This document shows positions 34,613 through 48,096 of a stretch of DNA of 59,567 nucleotides, piece by piece. The position numbers were made by a program, and so were the translations under genes. Position 1 is the stretch's first letter. Each line of letters opens with the position of its first letter. The DNA is from Purshia tridentata (taxonomy: Eukaryota > Streptophyta > Magnoliopsida > Rosales > Rosaceae), in NCBI GenBank assembly GCA_003254885.1, contig QANT01007748.1, positions 1 through 59,567 on the forward strand, written 5' to 3'. The notes beneath the pieces are model-generated. The model was not told the DNA's origin. It was given only the letters and a program-made list of their open reading frames with translations, and did not search any database.

Positions 34613-36592
34613 TCATTTAGTTCTGGAGGATGGCATCTGCATAGAAACCATTTCAAACCTCCCATTTTCCTTATCCAAACCTGCATTTACATTGACTTCA
34701 AATTTCAAAGGGCTGTTCTTTCCTTGCTGCAGCATTGTTTTCAGAAGAATTAACCAAATCTTATAGAAGTCCATATTTCCCTGAAAACAGTGTTTTCCTT
34801 TCCCTTCCGAGCTCTTCTTGTCTACATCTGATGAACATGAAACCATAACTCCTTCCTCAGCAGCTTTTGCATTTAGATAAGTATGTGTGTGATCGTCTTT
34901 CAAATCAAGTTCTCCATCATGCTTTTTCCTCTTCCTCTTATAGCACAAATACACTCTTTCAGCCTTGATGTTCCCAAACAAGAGTTCTGCGGCCTTGTTT
35001 CTGACTAGTAGTGGCGCGTAACCTGATTCATCCCATACATATAACTGCAGTTGGATCAAGAGATCAGCCATGCTTAACATGCATATCACAAATGATGACT
35101 TATAAAATCAACCAGGTTGTGACAAATAATGGAGATTTGGGGCAGGTTTGTCATCTACTCATGTGTTACTATGTATGTGGAATCAACTGAATTCTAATAA
35201 TACAAAAGGTTTGTTCAATTACAAAATGGGTAAAAGGTCAAATCAGTGGAAGACACCATACCATGAAGGGCCTGTATATGAAGGTTATGACATGAAGGCG
35301 GTTTGAGCTTTCTGAACAATAGAGTGGAACGGCATTCCGCTCAAACATGTTCTCCCTGCAATGAAAGGCACCAAAGCATTCACCTTTCACATTAATTCAG
35401 TAATCATAACTATATATTGTCATGTTAACAAGTCTGATGCTTTGATCCATACCTGTCCAGCTCCAAAGGGGAACCACATATCTGGCAGCCTGTGCAAATG
35501 AGATGCTCTGCTAAACCATTATCTCCTGTTTTATACAGTCTCCTACTCACAAACATGTCTTCCTTGTCACATGCCTCAAATGCGGCAGAAGGTGTCAAGC
35601 TAAAGGGCAAAAAAATTTCAGCAACAGATGCATAGAAGACTGCCTTGCAAGAGTAAGGTAGACACGATAATTGTGAAAGTGAAAAACAGTCCTTGGGTAG
35701 TTCCCTCTCCTCAGGAAGCTTCCAGTTTCTCGGGAGCTGCCTCTCCGGCAATTGAAAGCTGCGGAACTCATTAGTGTTGCGCCTCTTCACCCATTCTACT
35801 ACCTTGCGAAGCTTTTCCTGGGTCGCTTCCCCAACCCGACACTCCTCTATCAAGTCATTGACACCTGAACATTAAAAAACACAATGTCTAAGACTTGGCC
35901 TCAAAATAATGATGACCTATAACGATAATGTTTCGTTATTAGATAATCTAACATGTTATTTTCTCGTACTGGGAATCAACAAATCATTAAATTGGAAAAC
36001 AGACCAAACATTACACTCGCTAGGAATGATGGTGAAATTGTCTATACATACCATCAGTAACGATTGATTCATAAGGGTGGACAAGACATTGCAGTGATGA
36101 GTATTGGCGGGTTGTAGCCTCAACAACATCACCATACTTTGTTATCATCACATCTGAATGAATTAAACCAAAAACAGATTTTGAGTACCATTTGACAATA
36201 CATTATACATGTAAGCCAGAGCTACATTTAAACTGGATGTAGTACAACAAAGATTGCAGCTTGCTTGCTCACTTTGTAACAAAACGACGTCGCCGGCAAT
36301 GGCCATGGATCCCATTTGCTTTTTCCAAATGGATACAGAGAAGAACGGCCTCGTCTCATCTCCCACTTGGATGTCTGTGCGGATTACCTCTCCGCCTTTC
36401 GATAATTTGTACTTTGAAAGATCAAAAATTTATTTTCAAATTGAAATCAAAAAATGAAAACAAGGAAAAAAGAAGTACCTGAAGAGGAGTGGTTCGGTGG
36501 ACGAAGACGACGAGCTGAACGTAATCGCCGATGTGAAGCGCCGCTTTCGACAGATCGATGAGAGGTCCGTACCATCCTACCACTGACGTCAT
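34613..36592 (-). CDS. OB-fold nucleic-acid-binding protein (RPA/MEIOB-like)
   Basis: Six exons in transcript order: 36592-36479, 36411-36273, 36153-36052, 35864-35453, 35355-35262, 35044-34613. Phases join cleanly into 430 residues. The N terminus (about 15-115) has the character of an RPA-type OB fold: IGDYVQLVVFVHRTTPLQ, then TRPFFSVSIWKKQMGSMA, then GDVVLLQNVMITKYGDVVEA. A cysteine cluster LICTGCQICGSPLELD (C242, C245, C248) precedes a second possible OB segment with PFMLYVWDESGYAPLLVRNK. A basic KRKRKKH patch lies nearer the C terminus. It probably binds single-stranded DNA or RNA in the nucleus; relationship to RPA1, MEIOB or RADX families is inference. A TIR element sits about 260 bp upstream of the ATG. 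Confidence 0.8.
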
Positions 36593-36850
36593 CCTTTCCT
36601 CTCAGTTTTAGACTCTTGCCGCGTAAAGCTAATCTGGATTTGATTAATTCTCCAAGAAGTCGAGGACTAAAAAAAATGTGAAACCATATTTTGTATTTTT
36701 TTATAATTTGTTATTATTTCAAGTTTTCAACCTTATTAAAAAAATTTATTGAAATAATCTTGATATTTTTTTATCAATGAGCAGTCCTTATATTATACAT
36801 TTGCCTATATATTTAACTTTGAGTGAATGCTCCATGTTGATACATTTGAA
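36593..36850. other. Probable promoter of the OB-fold gene
   Basis: AT-rich interval between the OB-fold start codon and the upstream TIR element. No distinct motif recognised. Confidence 0.4.
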
Positions 36851-37277
36851 GGCATGTTTACTAATCAGTAATGAGAATGGCAATAATGGAATTCATTCTC
36901 ATTGATGTGTTTACTTGCATTTTGAATTAATTCCTAATACCATTCATGTGTTTACTTGCATTTGGGAATGATTCTCATTACTTTTTCCATGTTTACTAAA
37001 CCTGGAAAAGGGAAAAAAACATGGTGAGGCCCACCAAAATTAGGAGTGGCATTCCTAATTTTGGGTGATTGCCACTCCTTACGGGGGTTCGGATTGGGGG
37101 AGGGGGAAAGGGAAAGAAATTTTTTTTGTTGAAAATACCCCACATTTTTAATGAAAATCCAAAACTATTCTTATGTATAAATATAATTAAAATGAAATTT
37201 TAAATTTACAATTTAATTATACATATTAAGTTCACTCCCATTCATATTCATTCCCATTCACATTTAGCAAACATGCC
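36851..37277. mobile_element. MITE-like TIR element in the OB-fold gene's upstream region
   Basis: The ends are GGCATGTTTACTAA (36851) and, mirrored, GGCATGTTTGCTAA (ending 37277). Subterminal homology continues through repeated cattctcatt/ttcccattca words. Internally atgtgtttacttgcattt occurs twice. It is 427 bp and non-coding; target-site duplication ambiguous (a 3-bp TGA is possible), so hAT or PIF/Harbinger origin stays open. Confidence 0.7.
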
Positions 37278-38089
37278 TGAGTATATATTTTGAGCGCTGG
37301 GTCATATATATAGTGAAGGATCATGAATGACAGTTCTGATGTCTTGATCACCATTGATTCCATTCAAATCCCTAAAGAAATGTTGATAAAATAATTCATT
37401 GTACGAACATAAAGGTAACCAAGTAATTCATAACAGAGTTCTGCTTTCATTTAACCACAAAAGAGAAAGATAACATGTAATTCAACTGGCTACTGCCAGT
37501 CGCTCGTTTATGGCAGACCAACATATAGCTAGCTAATATCTGAAGAACATTCCAAAATCATAACCACTAAACCTGGCCACCCAAAGTCAAAAACTTTATT
37601 GGGCTGCAAGACAGAAATAACACAAAACAAACTCGTCCGCAAAAGAAACATCGGTGTTGAAGCGCCAGACATGGTTAATATGGCACAACATATTAACCAT
37701 GTTACACTGGATGGAACTGGCCAACAAAAACAGGGGCCGATTCCATAAGCGGCTCTGTTAAAAACAGCCACTATAAGCCAATGCCACAGCGATACACCCC
37801 ACCCTTATCTACACCTCCCACCAAACATTTTCACCATAAAACAAATCCATAAACCATCAGCAGTTCTAAACCGGAAACTATAACTTTCTTCTACTAAAAC
37901 TATATTGGGACTGACTATACACTATTTTGGTATCTACAACAGAACCTGCCCATTTCCATAGCAAGCTCTGTTATCAGTTCTTCTTCATAAGTTCCATTCG
38001 TCTTCAATAAATATTAAGTACGTCAAACCAATTCAATCTCTGTTATCATTCATCTGCAGCAACTAGATCAACCAGTCTGAAACCCCAAT
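37278..38089. other. Probable 3' UTR of the DIS3L2 gene
   Basis: There is no separate gene; short frames here lack features. It is less AT-rich than the surrounding spacer and directly follows the DIS3L2 stop codon, so it probably holds its 3' UTR. Confidence 0.5.
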
Positions 38090-39140
38090 CTAGCAGAGAT
38101 ATGAGCTCATGTACAGCCTTGCCCCGATATCAAGGGGTCCATCATCACCACCAACTGCATGAAGCACTACAGGAATTGTTGAAAGAAGATGTACAGTGAG
38201 TGGAAAAAAGACAGGCTCAGTTTTACTATCCAAAAGGCAACCATTGGAAGCGGGCTCTGAACTATGGGTGGCTACACCAACATCTCCAAGTGTTGTAGCA
38301 CACTCATCACAACTCTTTCCACCCGCACCCAGTTCAGCTTTGAGGTCAGATGGACACACGACCAATGCAACCTCTTCAAGTGCCCTCCAATTACCAGAAC
38401 TACCTCTCCTAAATGAGCGTCTGTTAGCACGTAAAGAAAGCACCAATGTGGATGTAGCTTCAAGCCACTCTACCATCAAGCCCTCAACTTCATCATAATA
38501 TATTCGACGTTCAGCCTGAAATCATGTAGGTACAACAGTTAATTGAAAAGAGGAGGCCCATACTACAGTCAATAAAAAAGGCACAACAGTTGAAAAGCTA
38601 CTTACAGCTAGCTTGTGAACATAAATGGACATGAATCTAGGTCCCAGACCCAATACTCTTGCTTCTGATAATAAAATCTACAACCAGAAAAAGACAACCC
38701 AAACATTAAGCACAGAAAATACTGTAACATCCAGAGAACCAAGTCGCAAAATGAGAACACAACCAACTCTGTTTCAAACCATATAGATCAATCAGACAGA
38801 TGAATTCAAGTAAAATTTTTAAAGGGAAATGATGAAGCAATGAGTCTCTTCAACACTAGCTGCTATGGAATCAAATGATGCTATGGTCACTAGCTACAAC
38901 ACAAATGAGTACTGGATAGGTTCTCATTAATTTATTTTGGCACACCAAATTATAAAACCATCATTCAATATCAGGTTACAAGTGATGAAAGATGAGAGAG
39001 AACTTTTGACACACTGCTCACCAGCTAAACATTAACAATGACGACAAAAATAATTTTTTTAACAATGAAGATGATAGATCTAACATTTGAATATGTAAAT
39101 ATGACGCAAAACAAGCATGATCATTCAAGCTATATACCCC

Positions 39141-39188
<48 letters not shown>

Positions 39189-42100
39189 TGCAACGGTGCC
39201 ATCATGATCAGTCACAGAATGCACAACAATTTCAATAACAAACCATAAAGAAAGACACCAATTGCGAGGGTCAAATAGGAGACTTGAAATAAGAAGTTAA
39301 AAAACCCATACTTCCTTTTTCTTCAGCAGGGCCCACATGTAGAGCTTATCACAAGCATCCTTGACATGTCTACTAGCCAGCTTTCTCTCATTGCAATAAG
39401 CAGCAACATCGGCAAGCAATTCCGAGCAGGGAACTCTATGCTTTATTGCTGCAGCTGATAATGCTTCCCTACTTTCCCTAGATTCAGCAGCATCTTTATC
39501 AAAATAAATACCAGTGAAGCATCTCATTTTAAATTCATCTCCCCTGTTAAAATTATTCAATCTTCTCTGATGTTTCAAGTATAACTCCTCAGCCTCTACA
39601 GCAGCAGCTAGTGTGCGATGTACTACAATATCAGGATATCGACGTAGAGGTGAAGTGAAATGAGTGTACAGAGGAACAGCCAGTCCATAGTGACCCCAAT
39701 CATTTTCTTTACCCTTCAATTCCCCACTACAAAAATAAGTAGCCAGTTGCATCGGTTTTGAAGCATAATTCATGAGAATATTGAACAGAACAGAATCATC
39801 CTTGAGCTTATCCTTAATTCTCTCCAATGAGTGATGGAACTGACCAGAAGACGTATCCAATTCTAAACCATGCTTGGAACAAAATGCTTCAAATTCCCTA
39901 AGTTTGCGCATATTAGGTTCCGGGTGTCTCCGCAGTAATGCACTATCAGGAAAAGCTCTAGATATGACTTCAGCCGCTGCCCTATTTGCTAAAAGCATAA
40001 ACTCCTCAACAAGAAAATTTGATTCCTTCCATTCAGAAAACACACTATCATAGGGAGCACCATAGTCATCAAACAAAATAACAACTTTGGAGCTCTCAAG
40101 ATGAAGAGCCCCATCATTAAACCTCTTTTCCTTCAATGTTTTGGAAATTTCATTAAGGGTTTTAACCGATCTAATTACATCAAACCATTCGAAATGGCCA
40201 TGCAACTGAGGACAACCATTTCCTAAAATGCTATAACTTTCCAAATTGAATTTCTCATCAATAATGTCTTGAGTGTGTTCATAAGAAAGCTTGCAACACG
40301 ATTTTATCACAGTGCGGCCAATCCACCGGCCAACAACATCCCCTACTTGATTAATGTCCAAGAAAATTGAAAATGCAAGTCTCTCAACTCCTGGGTTAAG
40401 TGAACCAATTTTCTCTGAAAGCAAAGGAGGTAGCATTGGTAATTTCCGCTGTGACATATACACACTTGTCGATCTAGATTGAGCTTCTTCATCTAATGGT
40501 GTGCCAGGTAAAACAAAATATGATGCATCAGCAATGTGGATACCGACTCTAAAAAGATCATTGGATAATTTCTCAACAGAGAGTGCATCATCCAGATCGG
40601 TGGCAGAGGACGGATCAATGGTAAATATGCACAAATTACGTAGATCCTTTCTACTTCGTAACTCCACCTGAGGCACCTCCCATGGGAGATGAGGAAGGCA
40701 GGAGAGTGATTCGGGAGAAAATTCGGAAGAATTAATCGCATTTTGAAATAAAATTGCTTCTATTTGTGGCTGTACTTCACCTCCCCGCCCAAAAGCATGC
40801 AAGATGAAAGCTTGTGGAAAAGTACTTTCTTCAGCCCACTCATCAATTCGTGCAGCAAACAACTCCATTTCGACTGTTGCATCACTATTCTCCAATCTTT
40901 TCTTGATTGGATCAGGAAGGTTTCTCACAAGGACCACCATTTTTGGATATCTTGGGTCAGTTGGGGTCATCTGGATGTACTCATAGTTAGATGATGAAGA
41001 GTTTTTGTTCTTTTTCATGTCTGTTCTGCAAAACTCCCTGTTATAAATCCATTGCTTAACATTAAGAAAACCAACAATGGAATCTCGACGAGGAGACCTC
41101 TCAATGATAGCTACAACTCTGCCAGTTGGTCGTTTTGAAGGGAATGAACTAATCATGGCACACATCCTCTCTACTGCAGTTCTAACTCCATTCTGCTCAC
41201 TAGAACTGTCTTGAACAGAATCTGAAGCCGACGGGTACCTTCCAGCAACATGATCATTAATTGATTGTCCAATTGGCTCTGAATGAAAGGATTCGCCTAG
41301 AGAAATACTTTCCTGAGGCCGTGATCCCCCCTCAGGAAGCAAATAACTTTGATTAGCATACCCATGATCCTCATCTACCTTAGCTTTACATTTGCAGTTA
41401 TAACCAGCAATTTCATTATCTTCTAGTTGTGGGTTACAATTCTCCACTGGTGCAGAATTGTTGCAAGCCCCAGCCGACCCTTTCATCCTGGTCCATAATG
41501 GCAGGGGACCAACCTTAATTGCTACAATGTCTCCTTCCACCTACATATAAGTGAATAAAAGCAATTAACAACTGTACTCCCAACAAAAAAGAATGTTACA
41601 ATAAAACAATATAGTACAATCATGATAGCTACATAGTACAACAGCATTACAAATCCACTACTTGCGAGTATGTCAGACTGAAAAGCAAATGAAAAATAAT
41701 TCCTCCAAGTAAAACTGCAGAATGTAAAGAGACAAGACAACTATCACAAATAATTACTGTAAATTGCGAAAGTAATTCCAGACTTACAGCTCTATTCTGA
41801 TCAGCAAGTCCACCAATAAGAATATCTGTCGGTACTCCATCAATTTTACAATAGGCCTACCAGCACAGAACACAGTATGCATATTAACCCAGGAAGTTAT
41901 GAATGAGAAGCAGTGAGAAATCTTAGGCCCCACGCTACATATCCATGTATAAACATTTAAACAAAAATATCACAAACCTCAAGTCTGTTGTGCGCATTGA
42001 CATGAAACAAGGCTTTGAAAACAACACCGTTCTGAAAAATAAGATAACAAATGAGTCACAGTAATTACTTTCTACAGCAGCAGATTTATACAAGTTCCTG

Positions 42101-42893
42101 TACAATGAGTAAACAGCACATACGATACATTAAAACCCAATTAATATACCTCTAAAGCGTCATTAACAGCCTCCATGGACCAGTGTGGAGTAAAATATTT
42201 GCTTTGAGGATAAACCTCATTGCTATGAGGAGGGAAATCCTTTTTTGCTAATATTCCAGACGAACCTCCATAAGCAATGGATTCAGGACAAGTTGCAAAC
42301 ATTCTTCCACCAGAACCAGATGGGAGAAAATGTTGATTTTCCGAACTTTGCACATCCCGGGGGTTAGCAAGTTCATTGATGTGCATTGTCGGCAACGAAC
42401 TGAAGGCAAAATTAGATGCTTTGGTCAATCCATTCTCATCCGGAGGACGCATGTCCAACTGATGTTGCTTCAAGGATGTCGTTACATGATTAGGCGTTCC
42501 TCCATTTCCTAAGCACTCAGAAGCTTCATTTACTGAACCAGACAATGCTATTCAACAGGAGAGGTAAAAAATATCAGCAGGAATATATAAACCCATCAAA
42601 GTCCATGCTTATCCAATCAGGTAGTGATTAGCTTAGCAAGTGCAGGATAATCCCACCCATATACTAGGACTAGATTACCCAGCAGCCAAGCAACAATACC
42701 CAGAAATCACCTTTCAGTTAAATAAAGCAAAACCCAGTATAAAACCCGCAGTTAAAAATGGGAAATTAAGTAAGGTACCTGATGTGGAGGAGTTGTTTTG
42801 TTTAGATCGCCGATTGGATCGGCGCTTCTTCTTCTTCTCCTTATCGGCATCTTCAGCCCTGTCGACCACAGCTTGTACAACCGCTGCTTTCAT
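38090..42893 (-). CDS. SOV: DIS3L2-type 3'-5' exoribonuclease (SOV homologue)
   Basis: Seven exons in transcript order: 42893-42779, 42547-42150, 42031-41978, 41856-41788, 41540-39312, 38677-38606, 38515-38090. All junctions keep frame, giving 1120 residues. The layout is RNase II/R: a basic, disordered N terminus (DKEKKKKRRSNRRSK), cold-shock OB segments, then the RNB domain with its catalytic motif TIDPSSATDLDDAL (acidic residues D521, D527, D529, D530). RNB continues through LRRYPDIVVHRTLAAAVEAE, and a C-terminal S1-like region follows. No PIN domain precedes it, which separates DIS3L2 from DIS3/RRP44. The enzyme degrades RNA 3'-to-5' in the cytoplasm, independent of the exosome; Arabidopsis SOV acts with decapping. 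No active-site defect seen. Confidence 0.93.
39145..39186. repeat. (AG)n microsatellite in a DIS3L2 intron
   Basis: A pure AG run of about 42 bp inside the intron between exons 5 and 6 of the exoribonuclease gene. Confidence 0.9.
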
Positions 42894-43286
42894 GAGCTCA
42901 AAAGCAAAACGAATCCAATCAAGCAAAAGACGAACAAAAAAACCGAAAGAAAAAACGAAGATCTGAATTAGAATTGGGGAGTCTTCCGATTGGTAAAAAA
43001 TATACGGAAGAAACCGAAAGGGAAGAGCGCGCGAGAAACGAAAGAAGTTAAAACAAATAAATGAAACGAAGAAAATAACAGAAAAATGAAACCCAGAGAA
43101 GAAGAAAAATAGAGGGAGAGGGTGAGAGTTTTATAAGAAAGTGGGGGGTTGACAGAGAGAGAGTTTGGTGGTGGAGAACAGGAGGGGGAGGTGGGGAGAG
43201 GAAAAGGACGTGATGATTGGTCGGCGAAGACAGGAGGCGCCGACTTTCGATTCTTTTGTCTTTCCCGGTTTCCCCTTTGTTTATTT

Positions 43287-43309
43287 CTCTCTCTCTCTCT
43301 CTCTCTCTC
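43287..43309. repeat. (CT)n microsatellite upstream of DIS3L2
   Basis: A CT run in the GC-richer promoter region about 400 bp upstream of the DIS3L2 start codon. It is flanked by GA-rich sequence at 43100-43200 that probably includes the 5' UTR. Confidence 0.85.
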
Positions 43310-43656
43310 CCCTTCCGCTTCTTGCTTTTCTTTTCTTCTATGTCTCGCTACCTTTTCTATGCTTTTCGACGTGTCGTTTTGCTTTCTGGAAAAGTAGTTT
43401 TAAGAGAGGGCTTATGCATCAGCCCGTCATACGTCCACAGATTATGAAATGCTGTAACATTGTGGGCCTTGACTTAGACAAATTTTACCTTATATTTTAG
43501 ATAATTACAAAGCTTAAAAGGAAAAAAATGTAGGGTTTGAGAATTAGAGTCTGACTAATTAGCCAAGAACAAAAAAATTTCTATATATGTCTGAATTCCT
43601 CCTTCTCTGTAGCAAAAATAATAATGTGAGACATATTTGAGTTTGCATTATAATAT

Positions 43657-44034
43657 TGCTTATTTATGGATTTGCTTTTTGAATTTTTTCTTTTTTTCAC
43701 TTTATTTCTTGAAAATTAAATCATCTTATTTTGTCCTCGAACTTTATACTCTCAATTGTATTTATTATATAGGATTCTAGAACTCTTTGAATAATTTTAT
43801 ATGATTGTAAAAAGAAGATACATAATTTCAAAAAGAGTATAAAATTGTTGAATTTAGAGGAGGTTTGATAAGAAAAAAGTCATGTCAAAATTGAGATTAA
43901 AAAATAACTAATGAATAAAGTTAACAGACTATTAAGAGTCATTTGTAAAATTCGAAGAGAAAAGTAGAAAGATTTAAATTTTAGAGACAAAGTGAAAAAA
44001 AAAAAAAAGTTTAATGGACATTCATGAATAAGTC
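43657..44034. mobile_element. Second, diverged copy of the 22.9-kb nested TIR element
   Basis: The reverse complement of this stretch aligns along its full length with 22873-23280. Shared landmarks are GACTTATTCATGAA, a T-run plus CACTTTG, GAATTTTACAAATGACTC, TTAATAGTC, ATCTCAATTTT, ATCAAACCTC, AATTCAACAATTTTA and TTCTAGAA. The arms also fold back on each other. The target duplication is not recognisable, so this copy is older. Confidence 0.75.
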
Positions 44035-46915
44035 TTTAAATAATTGAAATTATAAAGTATTTTTCAGATAATTTTTATCGTGATAATTGATACCCCATTA
44101 TTTGTAATAATTTTATAGATCTTATTAATAGCAAAGCTTTTTACATTGGAAAGTGGCATGATTTATGATGAAGCTTTGACTGTATTGTCCTCCATTTACG
44201 CTTTAACTAGGCAACTAGCTCATTGCTCTTTTATCTTGAAACTTGAAAGAGTTGTAGTGTCACTTTTTAGAAGAATATTCATGACATTATGCCGCACGTA
44301 TAGAGTTGAAGGATCTGGATCCTCTCCAAACCCACTTAACCTCTTTTAATGTAGCTAATCTTTATAGGGTAGCGATTTTTGCATTCTTTTGTACACTTGC
44401 ACTCTTATTTTTTATTTTTCTTATTTTATTTGCTTAATTATTAAGGTTAAAATAAAAAAAAACAAAAAAGAGTGCAAATATGTAAAATTAGAGTGTTAAA
44501 ATCATCACCCATCTTTTTATTATAATAATTTAAGGAGATTATATCTTCTTCTTTTTTTTCTTTTTTTCCAAAATAACAAATGTGAATTTAACAATTTCAC
44601 TTGGCCTTTTTTTCTTGTCTCCTCAGTCTTCACCCTTGGCTGCCACAATTTTTCTTTTCTCTGTAACTCCTTATCTTAATTTTTATTAAAATATATGTCA
44701 TTTTATAATTAAAAAATTAGTAAGATTAGGAGACTAAAAAGCTTAGGAGAGGATTCGAATCCGAGTTGGAAGCTAGCCATATCTATCAAAGCACTTGTTA
44801 TGAGTTCCTAATTTGACATGATCGTATAAATCTTGAGACATATTGCATTCTTTATAGAATTCATCCTAATTCATGATCTTCAAATGGAACCTAAAAAATG
44901 AAAATTTCGGAAGAAAATAAAAGGAGAGTGCAAAGATGATCACAACTAGCATTCCTCTTATGAATTTGGGATTTAAACTTTTGCCACTTAATTTTTTTTC
45001 TTCATATTAATTGATTTGATTGCCTATGAGAAAATGAGAAAGATGGGACAAAGACAACTACTAAAACCTTAATCATGGGAAAAAAAAGAATAAGAAGAAG
45101 GTTTTAGTCATTTTAATAAAGAGTAAAACTTTCATATAACAAATGTATATACTTATTGGCTCTTAAAAAATATATATATATATCTTTACTGAGAGGCAAG
45201 GTGTTAAATTTCGAAAATTTCGGCGAAATTTTTGTTTTTGGAGGGTGTCGAAAGGAAATCACCATCTTATATAATTTTCGTTTAAATTTCGAACATTTCG
45301 GCGAAATTTCGTCGAAATTTGGGCAGATATGGACTGTTTATGGTGGAGAAGAGGCTGAGGCTGGATTTTCACTTTTTGGTGGGTTTCGGGGGCAGGGGTT
45401 GGAAGATTGAGATGAAAGATGAGATGAAAAGGAGGGTGGAAAGAGAAGAGAGAAAAAAAAATCTGGGGCAGCATGGGGGAAGTGGGATCAATCTGGGGAT
45501 GGGAAGAAATGAAGGAGAAAAAAAAAAANAAAAAAAAAAAAGAGATAGAGGCTGGCCCAGCAGCTTGCGGGGGAATTCTGGGAAAGGTGGAAGAGAAACT
45601 AAGGAGGAAGATGGGAAGTCTGGGAAAGGGGGAAGAAAGGAAGGAAAAAAAAAAAAAAAAAANAAAAAAAAAAAAAAGCAGATAGTTAGGTGAGATGAAA
45701 AGGTGCCGCAAAACTGGGGGAAGAAAAAACTAAAAAGGCCAAAAGAAGAAGAGACTGGATAGGCACGTGGAAAATGAGAAGGAAAGAAGAAAAAAGAAAA
45801 AAAAAAGAAAAAAAAGAAGAAAAGAAGAAAAAGGAGAAAAAAATACACCTCACTGCCCAATAGTTGGATTCGTTCCTTATAGATGCCCTTCATAAATAAT
45901 AAAATATAAGAATTTTTTTCTCACATTTTAGTCATGTGAACAGCAAACTGAAATTTTTTCTTTACTCAATAGGTTAGCGTTTGGTGGCTTTCATGAAATG
46001 GAAAGTTTTACTATTCTTTTGCTTTTTAGAAACATAAAATTTTGAAACCAAATTCATTTTTATTTTAATTCAAGAGTTTTAGCCATATTTAAAAAAGAAA
46101 AAAAAAGAAAGGAAAATAAATAAAAAGAAAGAACAAAAGTTTAGGATTGATTGGGGTTTGGGGTTTTAGGTATTTGGGCGATTGGGAAAAAAAAAGAAAA
46201 AAGGGTTTGGAGTTTCATTTGACCTTTTGGCTTTGGGGTTTCGTTTGAGAATTGGTTTGACTCTTTGGTTTTGGAGTTTCGTTTAGTAATTTTTAAACCC
46301 TAAATCCTAAATTCCTAATACATTTTTATATACAAATAAAAATAATAAATACCCTAAAAGGCTTAAACCCTAATATCCTATATGATATCTTAAAAAATAT
46401 AGAATATAGATTATATGGTATTTAAGGTTTAGTGTATAGATTATAAAGTAATAAAGAATATATTAATTTTATTTAATAGAATTTGTCTCTAGCGCGCATT
46501 ATATTCAACTTATGTCACATGAAACCTAAAATATGGTTTGGTTCCTTCAATATTTTTTATAAAATATAATAGATAATATGTTAAATAAGAATATGTTAAA
46601 TTTTTATTCAAAATTTCCATTGTTTGATAGCAATTTCTGTCGTTTTTATCTAAATCCTAACGAAATCGAAATTTAGTATGGAAATTTAACTCCTTGCTAA
46701 GAGGTCATTGCCTTGGCAAAATAAGATTGTTGTATTTAACCTCATAGCATAATGGAGTTTTTTTTTTCTTTTTGCCAATATAGCATTATGAAGTATAATT
46801 TGTGGCTCATTGATTGATGGATGGACTGATGATGTTGCCAATTTGCCCTCTCTATTCAAATTTGTTAAAAACAAAAAATTATATTCTAATATCCAAGTTT
46901 TCATTGGGACTTTAA
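44035..46915. other. Gene-free, repeat-rich interval
   Basis: Contains degenerate aatttcgRaMatttcggcgaaat repeats (45205-45330), the polypurine tract with two Ns, and loosely repeated ttggRgtttcRttt words (46200-46290). No coding gene: long frames here are artefacts of the purine/pyrimidine bias. Confidence 0.6.
45409..45850 (+). repeat. Polypurine (GA-rich) tract with unresolved A runs
   Basis: Over about 440 bp the plus strand is overwhelmingly purine (repeated gaaggaagg, agaagaga and A runs). Single Ns at 45529 and 45663 sit inside long A homopolymers. Such tracts can form triplex (H-DNA) structures and are hard to sequence. Confidence 0.7.
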
Positions 46916-46918
46916 TAA

Positions 46919-47000
46919 TGGGCCAAAGTTGGCCCAACATAATTACTCAGCCTTTGGGCCAAACATCATTCAGCCAAACCTTCTCTATTTCTAACCCTAG
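46919..47000 (+). promoter_or_regulatory. RPS5 promoter: site II elements and telo box
   Basis: Three TGGGCC/GGCCCA site II motifs (46919-46924, 46931-46936, 46955-46960) precede a telo-box-like AACCCTAG (46993-47000). A pyrimidine-rich leader follows, containing a CT run, before the ATG at 47117. Site II plus telo box is the standard promoter grammar of plant ribosomal protein genes. Confidence 0.75.
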
Positions 47001-47116
47001 CTCGTGAAATCTCATTGAGCATCTAAACCCTTGAGCCGCTCTGCTTCTCTCTCCCTCTCTCTCTCTCACTCCTCCTCAGCTGCGCACTCTTCTGTTATCC
47101 TCCGATTCTCTCTGCA

Positions 47117-48096
<980 letters not shown>

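Noticed and set aside
37529-37771. 80-codon frame downstream of DIS3L2
   Set aside because: Lies in the likely DIS3L2 3' UTR and shows no domain.
44745-44780. ggattcgaatccgagttgg, resembling a tRNA T-loop
   Set aside because: No acceptor stem, D arm or anticodon arm can be formed around it; such phrases are common in repeats.
45369-45893. 174-codon frame on the minus strand
   Set aside because: It is the pyrimidine complement of the polypurine tract (Phe/Ser/Pro runs) and crosses two Ns; no protein-like composition.
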